DNA from: Mycobacterium sp.
Lineage (GTDB): Bacteria > Actinomycetota > Actinomycetes > Mycobacteriales > Mycobacteriaceae
Direction: 5' to 3'
Length of the DNA stretch: 64,000 nucleotides
NCBI GenBank assembly: GCA_016197405.1
Contig: JACPVR010000018.1
Coordinates: forward strand, 141,740-205,739
Under the pieces are notes generated by a model. The model made no database searches. It was not told the DNA's origin and worked only from the letters and a program-made list of their open reading frames with translations. The position numbers and the translations under genes were made by a program. This document shows positions 36,301-45,100 of the stretch, piece after piece. The stretch's first letter is position 1. Every line of letters starts with the position of its first letter.

Positions 36301-37778
36301 CGCATCCGCACCCATGTGAACAAGCCCCCGATCCACGCCGCAAGCGGCATCACCGCGACGATGGCCGCCAGCTCGAGCCATTCGGTGACCATCCGGACCA
36401 AGGGCGTGAAACGGGTCACCGGCACCAGCAGGGCGGCGATCAGGCCCGCCGCCGCGAACAGCGCCAACGCCAGTACGCCCCACAGCAGTGCGGAACCGGA
36501 CGTGGCGGGTTCGTGCATGACGTATTTGGCGACGCCGACGCAGAAGGCGGCGACGGCACCGATGACGAGCGCAACGGCCTGGCGCTTGTCGGCGAAAACC
36601 CTGGCCCGGCTGATGAAGATCAGGACGAACAGTCCGGCCAGCACCGCGGCCGCAGTGCTGCGAGGCCGGCCCGGCATCAGGGTGGCCCACACCGCTGCGG
36701 GCAGGGTCGCGGCCGCCGCCGCACAGATACCGGTGAGCACCTGGTTGGCGCGCCGGGCTGCGGCGGCGATCTGCTCACCGCGCGGCGTGGTATCCGGGTT
36801 CGGCTCGTCCTCGGTCTCCTCTTCCACCGGCGACACGGTGTCCACCGGCAGTCCGTCGCTGCGCCGGAACAGATCCCGGCCGGTGACCGAACCGAAGTGC
36901 GGCGGCCGGATACGGGCCGCCCACAGCGCGAAGGTGGGTGCCAGGGTCAGTAGCAGCAGGAGCGCGATCAGGGTGCACATTCCCAGCCATTGGGCCGGGA
37001 CCGGTCGCCACATCCGCACGGCGGCAAGCACACCGCCGATGGCACATAACGTGACGATGGCGGCCGCGACGGTGACATCGCGGGAGGTCACCGCGACCAG
37101 CGCGCAGGTCAGTACCGCAGCCGCCAGCAGCGTGATGAAAACCTGTGGCGCGCCGACGTTGCCGGGCGCCCCGGCGCCGGCCCCCACTGCGAGAAGGGGA
37201 ACCGCGATCCAGCCGAATCCGCCCAGCAGGTCGGCGCGCTGTGGCCACCATCTCGCCACCGCGCCCGCCGCCCCGGCGACCACCAGTCCGAGCACCCCGA
37301 CGACCGCGGCCGATACCAGCGCATCGCCGGCCAGCCGGGCACGGATCCCCAGGGTCAGCACCAGCACCGCCGCCATCGCCAGGATCACCACGGCGGTGTG
37401 GGCGGCGGTACCGGCGGTCACCGGCTGGAACAACCGCTTGCCGATCCGCGCCAGCCCGGTCGACAGTGACTCGTATTGCGGCTCAAAGGAATCACCGGGT
37501 GTGGCCGGGACAAGCACCAATGTCGTGCCGTCCTCCACGCCGAGCTCGTCGAGTGTCTTGGTGACGTCGAGCCGGGTGCCGTTGGCACGGTGCAGTTCGT
37601 ATCCGATACCGGCTTCCAGGGCGGTCAGTCCGCGCCGGCGCAGTTCGTCGTTGAGCAACTCGACGACATCGTCGATGAACACCTCGACGGGCACCGACGC
37701 CGGATACACCTGGGAGACCAGGTGTTCCCCACAGACCACCGCCACCGCACAGCGGGCCGGGAACGAGACCTTGGCCAT
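36297..37778 (-). CDS. eccD2: EccD2, ubiquitin-fold and multi-helix membrane pore component
   Basis: The 493-residue protein has an N-terminal ubiquitin-like domain (to about residue 95, containing VCGEHLVSQVYPASVPV) and about eleven membrane helices. EccD dimers line the ESX membrane complex. A long charged loop (VDTVSPVEEETEDEPNPDTTP) separates two helix groups. The ATG overlaps the stop of the Rv3888c-like gene by one base. Length compares with 509 for M. tuberculosis EccD2. Confidence 0.92.
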   Translation of the reverse strand: MAKVSFPARCAVAVVCGEHLVSQVYPASVPVEVFIDDVVELLNDELRRRGLTALEAGIGYELHRANGTRLDVTKTLDELGVEDGTTLVLVPATPGDSFEPQYESLSTGLARIGKRLFQPVTAGTAAHTAVVILAMAAVLVLTLGIRARLAGDALVSAAVVGVLGLVVAGAAGAVARWWPQRADLLGGFGWIAVPLLAVGAGAGAPGNVGAPQVFITLLAAAVLTCALVAVTSRDVTVAAAIVTLCAIGGVLAAVRMWRPVPAQWLGMCTLIALLLLLTLAPTFALWAARIRPPHFGSVTGRDLFRRSDGLPVDTVSPVEEETEDEPNPDTTPRGEQIAAAARRANQVLTGICAAAAATLPAAVWATLMPGRPRSTAAAVLAGLFVLIFISRARVFADKRQAVALVIGAVAAFCVGVAKYVMHEPATSGSALLWGVLALALFAAAGLIAALLVPVTRFTPLVRMVTEWLELAAIVAVMPLAAWIGGLFTWVRMR

Positions 37779-38869
37779 CAGTTCGGCCTATCGGCGTCCG
37801 GGGTGTACTTGTCCATCAGCCCCGCGGTGATCTCGAACAACCGCAGCCGGGTCTTCTTGTTGAGCTCGTGCTGGGTGTCGATGATCCCGCCGGTCGCCAA
37901 ATGCCGGTCGTACGGCATGAATTCGACGGTGGCACCGGACTGGCTGAACCGTTCGGTGAGGTAGGCGACGGCGTCCTTGTCGTAGTTGTCCCGGCTGTCG
38001 TTGAGCACCACGGTGCTGCGTGAGACCAGCTCGTGGTGTCCCATCGACCGCAGCATGTCGATGGCCCGGGTGACCGGCAGCGACGTGTCCGCCGTCAGGC
38101 CGGAGACGAAGACCAAGGTGTCGCAGGCCTCGAAGACCGCCTTCATGACGGGGTGTTCCAGATCGTCGGCAGTGTCGACCAGGATGACGTTGTGTGTGCG
38201 GCGCAGCCGCGACAGCACGCCGGTGAACATCGACGGCACCAAAGGCCGCGGCTGGTCGGAGACCCTGTTACCGGCCAGCACGTCAAGACCTATTGCGTTC
38301 TGGCCCAGGTGTTCCCGGATGTCGGCATAACCTTGGACATCGGTGTCGTTGAGGACCGCGGAGTAGTCGCCGGGTGGCGCTTCGTCGATACGACCGGCCA
38401 GCGTTCCGAAGCCCGGCGCGGCATCGATCGCCACCACGTTCTCGGGACGGCATTCCCGGAAGACGGCCCCGATACTGGCGGTCATCGTGGTCTTGCCGAC
38501 GCCGCCTTTACCCGACACCACACCGATGACGTACTGCTTGCGGATATGTCGGCGGATTCGTTCCCGCAATTCGCGATAATGGCGTTCCGAAGGCGACTCA
38601 CCGAGGTTGATGGTCTTGAACGAGGCTTTATAAATGAATTTGCGCCAGCCCGATCCGGGCGGAATTTTGCGGGGTGTGACCATATCGGAAACACGCAGTG
38701 TTCCCGAGATGGAATCCGCTGTCTGATAATGCGATCCGCCGCGCTCACCGTGTGCCGGCGCGCCACCGGTGGGCCTATTCACCGAATCTCCCCACGGATT
38801 TGTCACGTTGCCGATGCTAACATGTTTGCCAATCACCTTCGTTAATAAATCTTCCGGTGTGAATACCAT
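37778..38869 (-). CDS. MinD/EspI-type ATPase of ESX-2 (Rv3888c-like)
   Basis: ATG 38869 gives 363 residues and overlaps the espG2 3' end by 28 bp. The N-terminal 80 residues are polar and less conserved. The block IPPGSGWRKFIYKASFKTINLG is followed by the deviant Walker A GKGGVGKTT, and DAAPGFGTLAGR and LVDTADD motifs complete the ATPase. It occupies the Rv3888c position. Like EspI in ESX-1 it may couple cell energy state to secretion; that is inference. It is paralogous to the ATPase at 30154-31233. Confidence 0.85.
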   Translation of the reverse strand: MVFTPEDLLTKVIGKHVSIGNVTNPWGDSVNRPTGGAPAHGERGGSHYQTADSISGTLRVSDMVTPRKIPPGSGWRKFIYKASFKTINLGESPSERHYRELRERIRRHIRKQYVIGVVSGKGGVGKTTMTASIGAVFRECRPENVVAIDAAPGFGTLAGRIDEAPPGDYSAVLNDTDVQGYADIREHLGQNAIGLDVLAGNRVSDQPRPLVPSMFTGVLSRLRRTHNVILVDTADDLEHPVMKAVFEACDTLVFVSGLTADTSLPVTRAIDMLRSMGHHELVSRSTVVLNDSRDNYDKDAVAYLTERFSQSGATVEFMPYDRHLATGGIIDTQHELNKKTRLRLFEITAGLMDKYTPDADRPN

Positions 38870-39660
38870 TCTTCTTTCGCCGGCAACCGCCGCACCATCG
38901 TATTGATGGCCGTCACGATGTTGCCTGCCGATCCCGGCGAGGCGATCATCCACAACTTGCCGCCCTGCGGTGCGTGCTCGATCAGAATGCGGCCCTCGGG
39001 GGTGTCGAAGATCGTCACCGACCCATGTTCGATATGAGACTTCCCGGCCCCGGCCTGGGCGGCCACGATGGATGCACACGCCGATTTCGATGTGTCGGCA
39101 GCAAGCATCAACAACCGTTGCTGATCGGCGTCGACGCGTTGACTGCCCAGGAACCGGCCCAAGGATTCCGGGTTCTTGACGGTGTCGACGATCTGATCCG
39201 CGTCGAGGGTGACCGGCCGCAGCGGGGCCGGTTCCAGCACACCGAGCAGCCTTTCGATCTGGTCCCGGATGACGGTGTTCGCCGAGCTCTCCGTGGAAGC
39301 CGTTCCGGCAGGACCGATTCGGACCACACTCTGTACCCGTTCGATGCTGACCCACCACTGGGCGAACCTCGCGAGCACGACGCCGATCAGGCCTTCGTCG
39401 GTCGGGGTGTTGATGTAGAAGATCAATGCCACATCGCGCCGGGACAGTACCGTGAGCCAGTCGACGATCGCCGTGTCGACCTGGCCGCTGTCGTCGATCG
39501 CGCCGCTTTGTCTCAGTTCGGCGGCCACCGGGTGTGCCAGTGCCGCTTCCTTCGTCTCGAAACGAGGCAGCACGGCGCGCAATCCCAGTTCGGGCGCGAT
39601 CGTTTCCACACCGGCCAGGATTTGGAGAACCCAAAGCCCGTCGATGGTGGTGGTCAGCAC
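38842..39660 (-). CDS. espG2: EspG2, PE/PPE-binding chaperone
   Basis: GTG 39660, with GAGGG about 7 bp upstream, gives 272 residues, close to EspG2 of M. tuberculosis (276). The start VLTTTIDGLWVLQILAGVE and the QWWVSIERVQSVVRIGPAG region match the EspG fold. EspG binds PPE tips to keep PE-PPE pairs soluble. The frame upstream to 39771 runs through a hairpin and is rejected. Confidence 0.9.
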   Translation of the reverse strand: MLTTTIDGLWVLQILAGVETIAPELGLRAVLPRFETKEAALAHPVAAELRQSGAIDDSGQVDTAIVDWLTVLSRRDVALIFYINTPTDEGLIGVVLARFAQWWVSIERVQSVVRIGPAGTASTESSANTVIRDQIERLLGVLEPAPLRPVTLDADQIVDTVKNPESLGRFLGSQRVDADQQRLLMLAADTSKSACASIVAAQAGAGKSHIEHGSVTIFDTPEGRILIEHAPQGGKLWMIASPGSAGNIVTAINTMVRRLPAKEEWYSHRKIY

Positions 39661-39694
39661 TGAACCCTCAACATAAGTCCCCCGACAAAGCCGC

Positions 39695-39721
39695 GGGGCG
39701 CACGCAGGCCGCGTGCGCCCC
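39695..39721 (-). terminator. Strong hairpin between esxC and espG2 (attenuator)
   Basis: GGGGCGCACGC (39695-39705) pairs perfectly with GCGTGCGCCCC (39711-39721) around a 5-nt loop. It lies 15 bp after the esxC stop. It probably limits readthrough so that EsxD/EsxC are made in excess over the machinery, and it may protect the 3' end of the esx transcript. Confidence 0.65.
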
Positions 39722-39736
39722 GGTGAGCTTGTCTGG

Positions 39737-40033
39737 TTAGAAGCCGGCGCCGATGTTGACGTCGAGCGCATGGGCCAGCTCGCTGGACTCCATGATCTTG
39801 CTGCCGTGGGTCATGACGATCTGGATGAGCCCGTCGAGACCTTTGAGGATCTGCATCTGGCGGGCGTGGAACGCGGTTCCCGCTTCGCCCTCGAAGAACT
39901 CCTGCAGGGCCTGCGTCTTGTTGAGAACGTCGTCATGGATCTCCATGAGCCGCGCTGCGGTGGTACCGACCTGCGAGGACAGTTCGGCGACGCCGCCGTG
40001 GACGTAGGTGATGTCTCCAGACACTCCGGACAT
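39737..40033 (-). CDS. esxC: EsxC, WXG100-family ESX-2 substrate
   Basis: This 98-residue helical hairpin matches Rv3890c (95 residues). Collinear parts are the ITYVHGGVAEL start, KTQALQEFF and GLDGLIQIV. The usual WxG turn is FEGEAG, without Trp. No clear YxxxD/E signal is seen at the C-terminus. It pairs with EsxD, encoded 33 bp upstream. Confidence 0.9.
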   Translation of the reverse strand: MSGVSGDITYVHGGVAELSSQVGTTAARLMEIHDDVLNKTQALQEFFEGEAGTAFHARQMQILKGLDGLIQIVMTHGSKIMESSELAHALDVNIGAGF

Positions 40034-40066
40034 TTGGTGACTCCTTGTTCGTAGGGGAAGTTTCGA

Positions 40067-40372
40067 TCAGCTGCCGGCAAAGCTGGACATGGCACGGGCC
40101 TGCTCTTCTTCGTGGTGCTCCACGAGATTGGCCGCATTACCCAGACCGTGGGCCATGCCCTGCAGGCCATCGGTGGTCTGGATCAGTTCCGAACGCAGGT
40201 GCTGGGCCGTGGTCATCGAGGCGGTGCCCGCAGGCCCGTTCCAGATGGCGCCCATGGCGTCCTGATGGGTGTTGAGATAGCCCTCGACAAGGCCGTTGGC
40301 CTCGACGATGTAGTTCTCCATCTCGGCCTTCGTCTGACGCAGAACCTCAGGGGTTACGTGCATCTTTCCCAT
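40067..40372 (-). CDS. esxD: EsxD, WXG100-family ESX-2 substrate
   Basis: ATG 40372 with AGGAG close upstream gives 101 residues. The upstream extension to 40402 is not needed. It has a WxG turn in AIWNGPAG between two helices and a C-terminal helix NAANLVEHHEEEQARAM. It matches Rv3891c in place and size. It is expected to form a heterodimer with EsxC. Confidence 0.9.
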   Translation of the reverse strand: MGKMHVTPEVLRQTKAEMENYIVEANGLVEGYLNTHQDAMGAIWNGPAGTASMTTAQHLRSELIQTTDGLQGMAHGLGNAANLVEHHEEEQARAMSSFAGS

Positions 40373-40523
40373 TTGCTTCTCCTTGTTCTCTGCTCCCCCC
40401 AAGCAGGGGCTTTTCTCGAGTTTATGGTTTACGCGACGGTTGTCACTTCACTGTTCAGCGAACTCATAGGCCTCCAGGGCACACCATGCGATCTGTTAAC
40501 TGAAGTTGCTTGCCGGTAGAGCG
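40373..40523 (-). promoter_or_regulatory. Possible internal promoter region before esxD
   Basis: This 151-bp gap is AT-richer than its surroundings. On the minus strand AGTGAC and TAAACT lie 17 bp apart in the AT-rich part before the ribosome site. A separate esxDC transcript is plausible. Confidence 0.3.
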
Positions 40524-41723
40524 TCAGCGCTCATCCCGGTAGTTGTCGTCCATCACGATGCGGGCGTGCTGCACGTCTTTCTTGTCCCCTTCCCCTTGAT
40601 CGCGGCCGAGCATCCCGGCCGGCGACATCGGCATTCCCGAACCACCGGCCTGCGTCGGCCCGGTCGGCGCAGCCACCTCGGCGGCGTTCAACAGACCGGG
40701 CCGCAAGCCGGTCGCCCGGCCGCCTTCCGGCGCGAAACTGCTTGTGGGGCGGGTGTAGTTGGTCAGGCCCGACATCCCCGATGCGGGCACGCCCCCACCG
40801 CCTCCGCCGGCACCACCGAGACCACCGCCCGCGCCGGCCCCCGGCGCCGTCCGCATGGCGTCCATGGCCGGCGCCGCCTCCACCGCTGCACCGGTGGGTT
40901 TCATGCCGCCCATCAGTCCGGTCAGCGAACCCATGGCGGACTGCGGCAGGCCCGCCAGACTCTGGAAGGCCGACGGCACGGCTTGGAACATGCCGGTCAG
41001 CGGTTGGACTGCGCCGGAGAGCATCGACCCCATCTGACCGACCATCTGGTCCATGCCGCCGGACGACCCGACGCCTTCCATGCCCGTGGTCGCGGCCTTG
41101 GAGGTGGCCCGGGCCGTCGCGGTCGCGGTGTTGGTCGCTGCGGATTCACCCACCGAGGTGGCGGCCATGGCCGGGGCGGCCGGGTTCGCGCCCATCGCTG
41201 CCGGCGGCGGCACCGTCGCCAGCTCGGCGGCGAGCGCGTTCAGCGTCGTGCCGTAGTTGGCTCCGAGCCCGGAATTCTGTCCCCAGTACTCGACATATTC
41301 ACCCTCAAGCTCGGCGATACGGCCGGTCAGAGCCCCGAGAGTGGCCGGGTTGGCGATGATGTCGGCCGCACATTCCACCCGGTTGGCATCGACCACCACC
41401 GACGGGATCAAGCCGGCCCGGGTCGCGGAGTACAACTCCGCGGCGGCCAGCATCAGGAGTTGCTGCTTGAGACAGTGCCCACCCAGCGCGCCCTGCAGGC
41501 CGTTGAGCATGCCTCCGGTCGCCGCCGAAGCGGTGCCGCCGACGCCGATGAAGTTGGGTAGCAGGCTGGCGATGTTGATACCCGACATGACCATCGACAT
41601 GTCGTGCATCGCGGCCTCGACCGCCCACGCCGCCGCTGCCGCGAGCGTGGTCGTGGGACCGGCTCCAGTCTCGAATGACATCGCGACGGAGGCCGGGTCG
41701 GTGGACGGCCAGGGATGCAGCAT
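40524..41723 (-). CDS. PPE69: PPE69-like ESX-2 protein
   Basis: The 399-residue protein has the same length as Rv3892c. It begins MLHPWPSTDP, without a typical Pro-Pro-Glu, but its helical N-terminal 180 residues and the VEYWGQNSGLGANYGTTLNALAAELA region fit the PPE fold. The middle is Met/Gly/Ser-rich. The C-terminus has TNYTRPTSSFAPEGGRATGLRPG, a block also remembered in PPE69. It follows PE36 by 4 bp and should form a PE-PPE pair with it. Confidence 0.88.
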   Translation of the reverse strand: MLHPWPSTDPASVAMSFETGAGPTTTLAAAAAWAVEAAMHDMSMVMSGINIASLLPNFIGVGGTASAATGGMLNGLQGALGGHCLKQQLLMLAAAELYSATRAGLIPSVVVDANRVECAADIIANPATLGALTGRIAELEGEYVEYWGQNSGLGANYGTTLNALAAELATVPPPAAMGANPAAPAMAATSVGESAATNTATATARATSKAATTGMEGVGSSGGMDQMVGQMGSMLSGAVQPLTGMFQAVPSAFQSLAGLPQSAMGSLTGLMGGMKPTGAAVEAAPAMDAMRTAPGAGAGGGLGGAGGGGGGVPASGMSGLTNYTRPTSSFAPEGGRATGLRPGLLNAAEVAAPTGPTQAGGSGMPMSPAGMLGRDQGEGDKKDVQHARIVMDDNYRDER

Positions 41724-41727
41724 GGGC

Positions 41728-42033
41728 TCAGCCGAGCGTGTTGGCCGCGGCGGTCATGGCTTCACTGGCCTCGGTTGCCGCCGCCGACAGGCTCTGGGCC
41801 GCCGAGTACGCCCCGCGCTGGGCGGCGTGCTCGGTGGCCACCGCGCCATAGGCTGCGCCCGAACTCACCGCGACCTGTGCGAACATCGCCGAATCCAGAT
41901 CGTTGGCCATCGGCACCTGGCCGGTCAGCGCCGGCATGCTCGCACCGGTGCTGGCCGCGGTCTCGATACTGATACCGGTCTCGGTTGCGGCTGAGATCCC
42001 CACCGCCGCCGGATTCATGTTGAACATCGTCAT
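41728..42033 (-). CDS. PE36: PE36-like ESX-2 protein
   Basis: ATG 42033 after AGGAGG gives 101 residues. The PE-type helical hairpin is seen in PAAVGISAATETGISIETAAS and AMFAQVAVSSGAAYG, which match the PE36 pattern. The sequence YGAVATEHAAQRG near the end resembles the PE36 YLGVVAEHASQRG. It is longer at the C-terminus than the 77-residue M. tuberculosis protein as remembered. Confidence 0.88.
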   Translation of the reverse strand: MTMFNMNPAAVGISAATETGISIETAASTGASMPALTGQVPMANDLDSAMFAQVAVSSGAAYGAVATEHAAQRGAYSAAQSLSAAATEASEAMTAAANTLG

Positions 42034-42082
42034 GGGTGTCCTCCTCAGACCCGCGTAACCCCGGGCTACGCAATATCTCCAT

Positions 42083-42112
42083 ATTGTAGGTGTGCTGGAC
42101 CATCCTGTCGAA
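42083..42112 (-). promoter_or_regulatory. Possible promoter of PE36-PPE69
   Basis: On the minus strand TTCGAC (42112-42107) and TACAAT (42088-42083) are 18 bp apart. The transcript would start near 42076. A 19-nt near-palindrome with arms GCGTA and TACGC (42053-42071) lies in the leader. Confidence 0.4.
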
Positions 42113-42151
42113 GTCACTTTTATCCAGAGTCAGCAAACACCGGCAAGTCAC

Positions 42152-45100
42152 CTATTCGGGCTGGCCCACCAGCACTCCCTCGATGGCCCCGTCGGTGGTC
42201 ACCAGAAGGCCGCGACCGGGCGGAAGTTGCTGCGCCGAGATGCGCCCGAAAACCTTGACCGTCGCCGGATCGTTGTCCATGAAAAGCGTCGGGGTACGGG
42301 AGCCGGTCAGCTTCTGCAACAGCGGATTCATCGCCGAGACGCCGGCCCAGTTTCCGGGCAGCCGAGACACGATCACGTGCAGGCCGATCTCGCGGCTGCG
42401 TTCGATGAACGACCACAACGGCGCGGTCGCCGCCTGCTTGCCCAGGATGCCGTTGGGTCGCAGCTCCTGCTCGTCGTCGATGAGCACGAAATGCTGCGGC
42501 CCGTCCCAGATGGTCCGGTTGAGCAGTTCCTCCTGAGTCAGGCCCGACGGTGGTAGTCGGTCACGCAGCTCCTCGGTCAGGCTTGCAATGACCGCGTCGA
42601 TGTCATCGGCGGTGTAGGCGTAGGCCCGGACATGCGGCCCCTGGATCTTGCCGATGAGCGTCGTCTTCGGATCGATGATGGTGATCTGGGCCTGCTCCGG
42701 GCTGTAGCGCGACATGACCGACTGGCCGAAGGTCGCCAGGGCGGTGGTCTTGCCACAGCCCTGCCGGCCCATCACCAGCAGATTGGGCAGTGTCCGGGTG
42801 GGGAGCGCGACGGGCTGTAGCGCCGTCTCCCCGATCGCGAACGGCAGGTTCGCCGGATCGGCGGCCTCGGGGGCGGCGCCGAACGCGGTCAGGATCTCGC
42901 GCAGCGCGATGCGCTCGGGTAGCCGGGCCAGCGTCTCCACCTTGCCGGTGCCGGTCACGGCGGCGATGACGGCGCCCACCTGCCGTGTGGTCACCCGCTC
43001 GCCGGACGGCCCGGTGATCTCCGGTACGCCCATGAGCATCTCGTGGCTGGTGCGGGTGAGCCCGAATCCGGGCCGGTCCAGCACTCGGCGGGCCGCCCGC
43101 CGGTGCTCGATACCGCTGCCCATCTGTGATTCGTCCGGGTTGCTCAGCCTCAGCTCGATGCGGGCGTTGGACACGTTGAGCAGTGCCTGCTTCTGTCCGA
43201 TGAGCCAGCCGTTGGAGCTCGACACGATGTGCACGCCGTAGGACAGGCCCTGGCGGGCGATGGTGATGGCCCGGTCGCCCATGGCGAAGTCCTTCTCGTA
43301 GAGATCGCCGAAGTTGTCGATCACCAGGAAGACGTCGCCGAATTTGTCGGCCGGGTCGGTGGCGCCGCCGGCCGCGGCGCCGAACCGGCGTTCGCGGAAC
43401 TCGGAGATGTCGATCTGGTACTGCTTGAACGCCGCCTCGCGGGCCCGTAGCAGCCCTTCGATGGTCGCCAGCGTTCGCGACACCCCTTCGGAGTCGGTCA
43501 GGCTGACAACCGAGGCCACGTGCGGAAGGTCCTCGATCGGATACAGCGAGGCGCCCAGGCAGAAGAACGTCACGCGCTCGGGTGCATACATCAGCGCCGC
43601 CGACGTGATCAGCGTCATCAGTGCCGTCGACTTCCCGCGCTGAGCGGTGGCGGCGACCATGATGTTGTCCATCACCGCGTCGAGGACGTGCACCCGCTGG
43701 ACGTGATCCTCGGGGATGTCCTCGATACCGATCGGGAACACCAGACCGGGGTTCTGGCCGTAGTCGACGTGCCAGGGCTTGCCGCGCCACCGTTGGACGA
43801 GCTCGTCGACTCCTTCACTGACCTCCAGCGGCGGCAGCCAGATCTGGTGCGGCGGCCGGGCCGGGTGCGACGCCAGTGATTCGCGGATGACGTCGACGAG
43901 TTTCTTCTTCTTGAATCCGTCTGGGTGATACAGGAATTCGTCAGGTTCCTCGACGACATCGTCGGCCACCTCGAGCGCGGCGTTGTCCTCGGCGGTCAGT
44001 GGTTGGTACTCCCAGGTGAGGGCACGAGGCTGGGAGAAACTGAGGTCGACGGTGCGGTCCACCTCGACGATCTTCTTGGGCACCACGAACGGTGCCGAGA
44101 CATAGAAGCACCGGAAGTGCTCCAAGTCTCGCGGCCCGACCTTGAGCAGTGCGTAACCGGCCTCCTTCGAGGGCAGATGCAACGCCGCATCGCTGCCGAT
44201 GACATCGCGGGAATCCTCGGCCGTCTCGGCGCGCAGCGCGACACGAAAAGCGATGTTGCTCTTGGCTTTGCTCAGTGAGGACAGGTCCAGCCGTTGACCG
44301 CCCAGGGTGAAGAAGACGTTACAGCCGCGGCCCTCCTGGCCGATGTGGATCACCAGGTCGATCCACTCCGGGTGGTGGTGGAAAAGCTCGAGGTACTCGT
44401 CGATGATGACCAACAGGATGGGCACCGGCTCCAGGTCACGGCCGGCCAGCCGCATCTCCTCGTATTCGTTGGCATCGCGCGCGCCGGCATCCTTGAAAAG
44501 CCGGTAACGCCGGGCGATCTCACCGTCGACTGCCTTACGCATCCGCTCGGCGAGGTGCCGGTCGTCTTTGCCGAGGTTGGACAGCGAGCCGGCGACGTGC
44601 GGCAGACCTTCCAGGTCCTGGGCCGCCGATTCGAACTTCATGTCGACGAATATCACGATGAAGGTCTCGGGCGAGTGCGTCAGCGCGATGCCGTTGCACA
44701 GTGACAGGAAATACTCGGACTTGCCGGAACCGGATGTGCCGATCACCACCGAGTGAAAGCCGAAGCCGCCGAAGTCCTTTGCCCGCAGCACCACGTACTG
44801 CAACTCGCCACCGGGTTTCACACCGACCGGTACCACGGCCCATTTCGGGTCGCCGCGGCCTCGGCTGTCGGCCCACAATCGATCCACGTCGAGCTTTCGT
44901 GGGTCGCTGATCCCCAACGCCCGCAACAGCTCTCCACCCTGACTGTCGGTCTCGGAGAGTTCACCCGCGGTGGTGGGCGACCAGCGGGCGATGGCGCGCG
45001 CATAACGGTTCGCGGTGCTCTCGGCGAGCATGTCGGCCACCGCATAGAACGCGTCGCGATGCCGCAGCCGTCCCTCGCGCAACTCGAAACGTTCGTCGGC

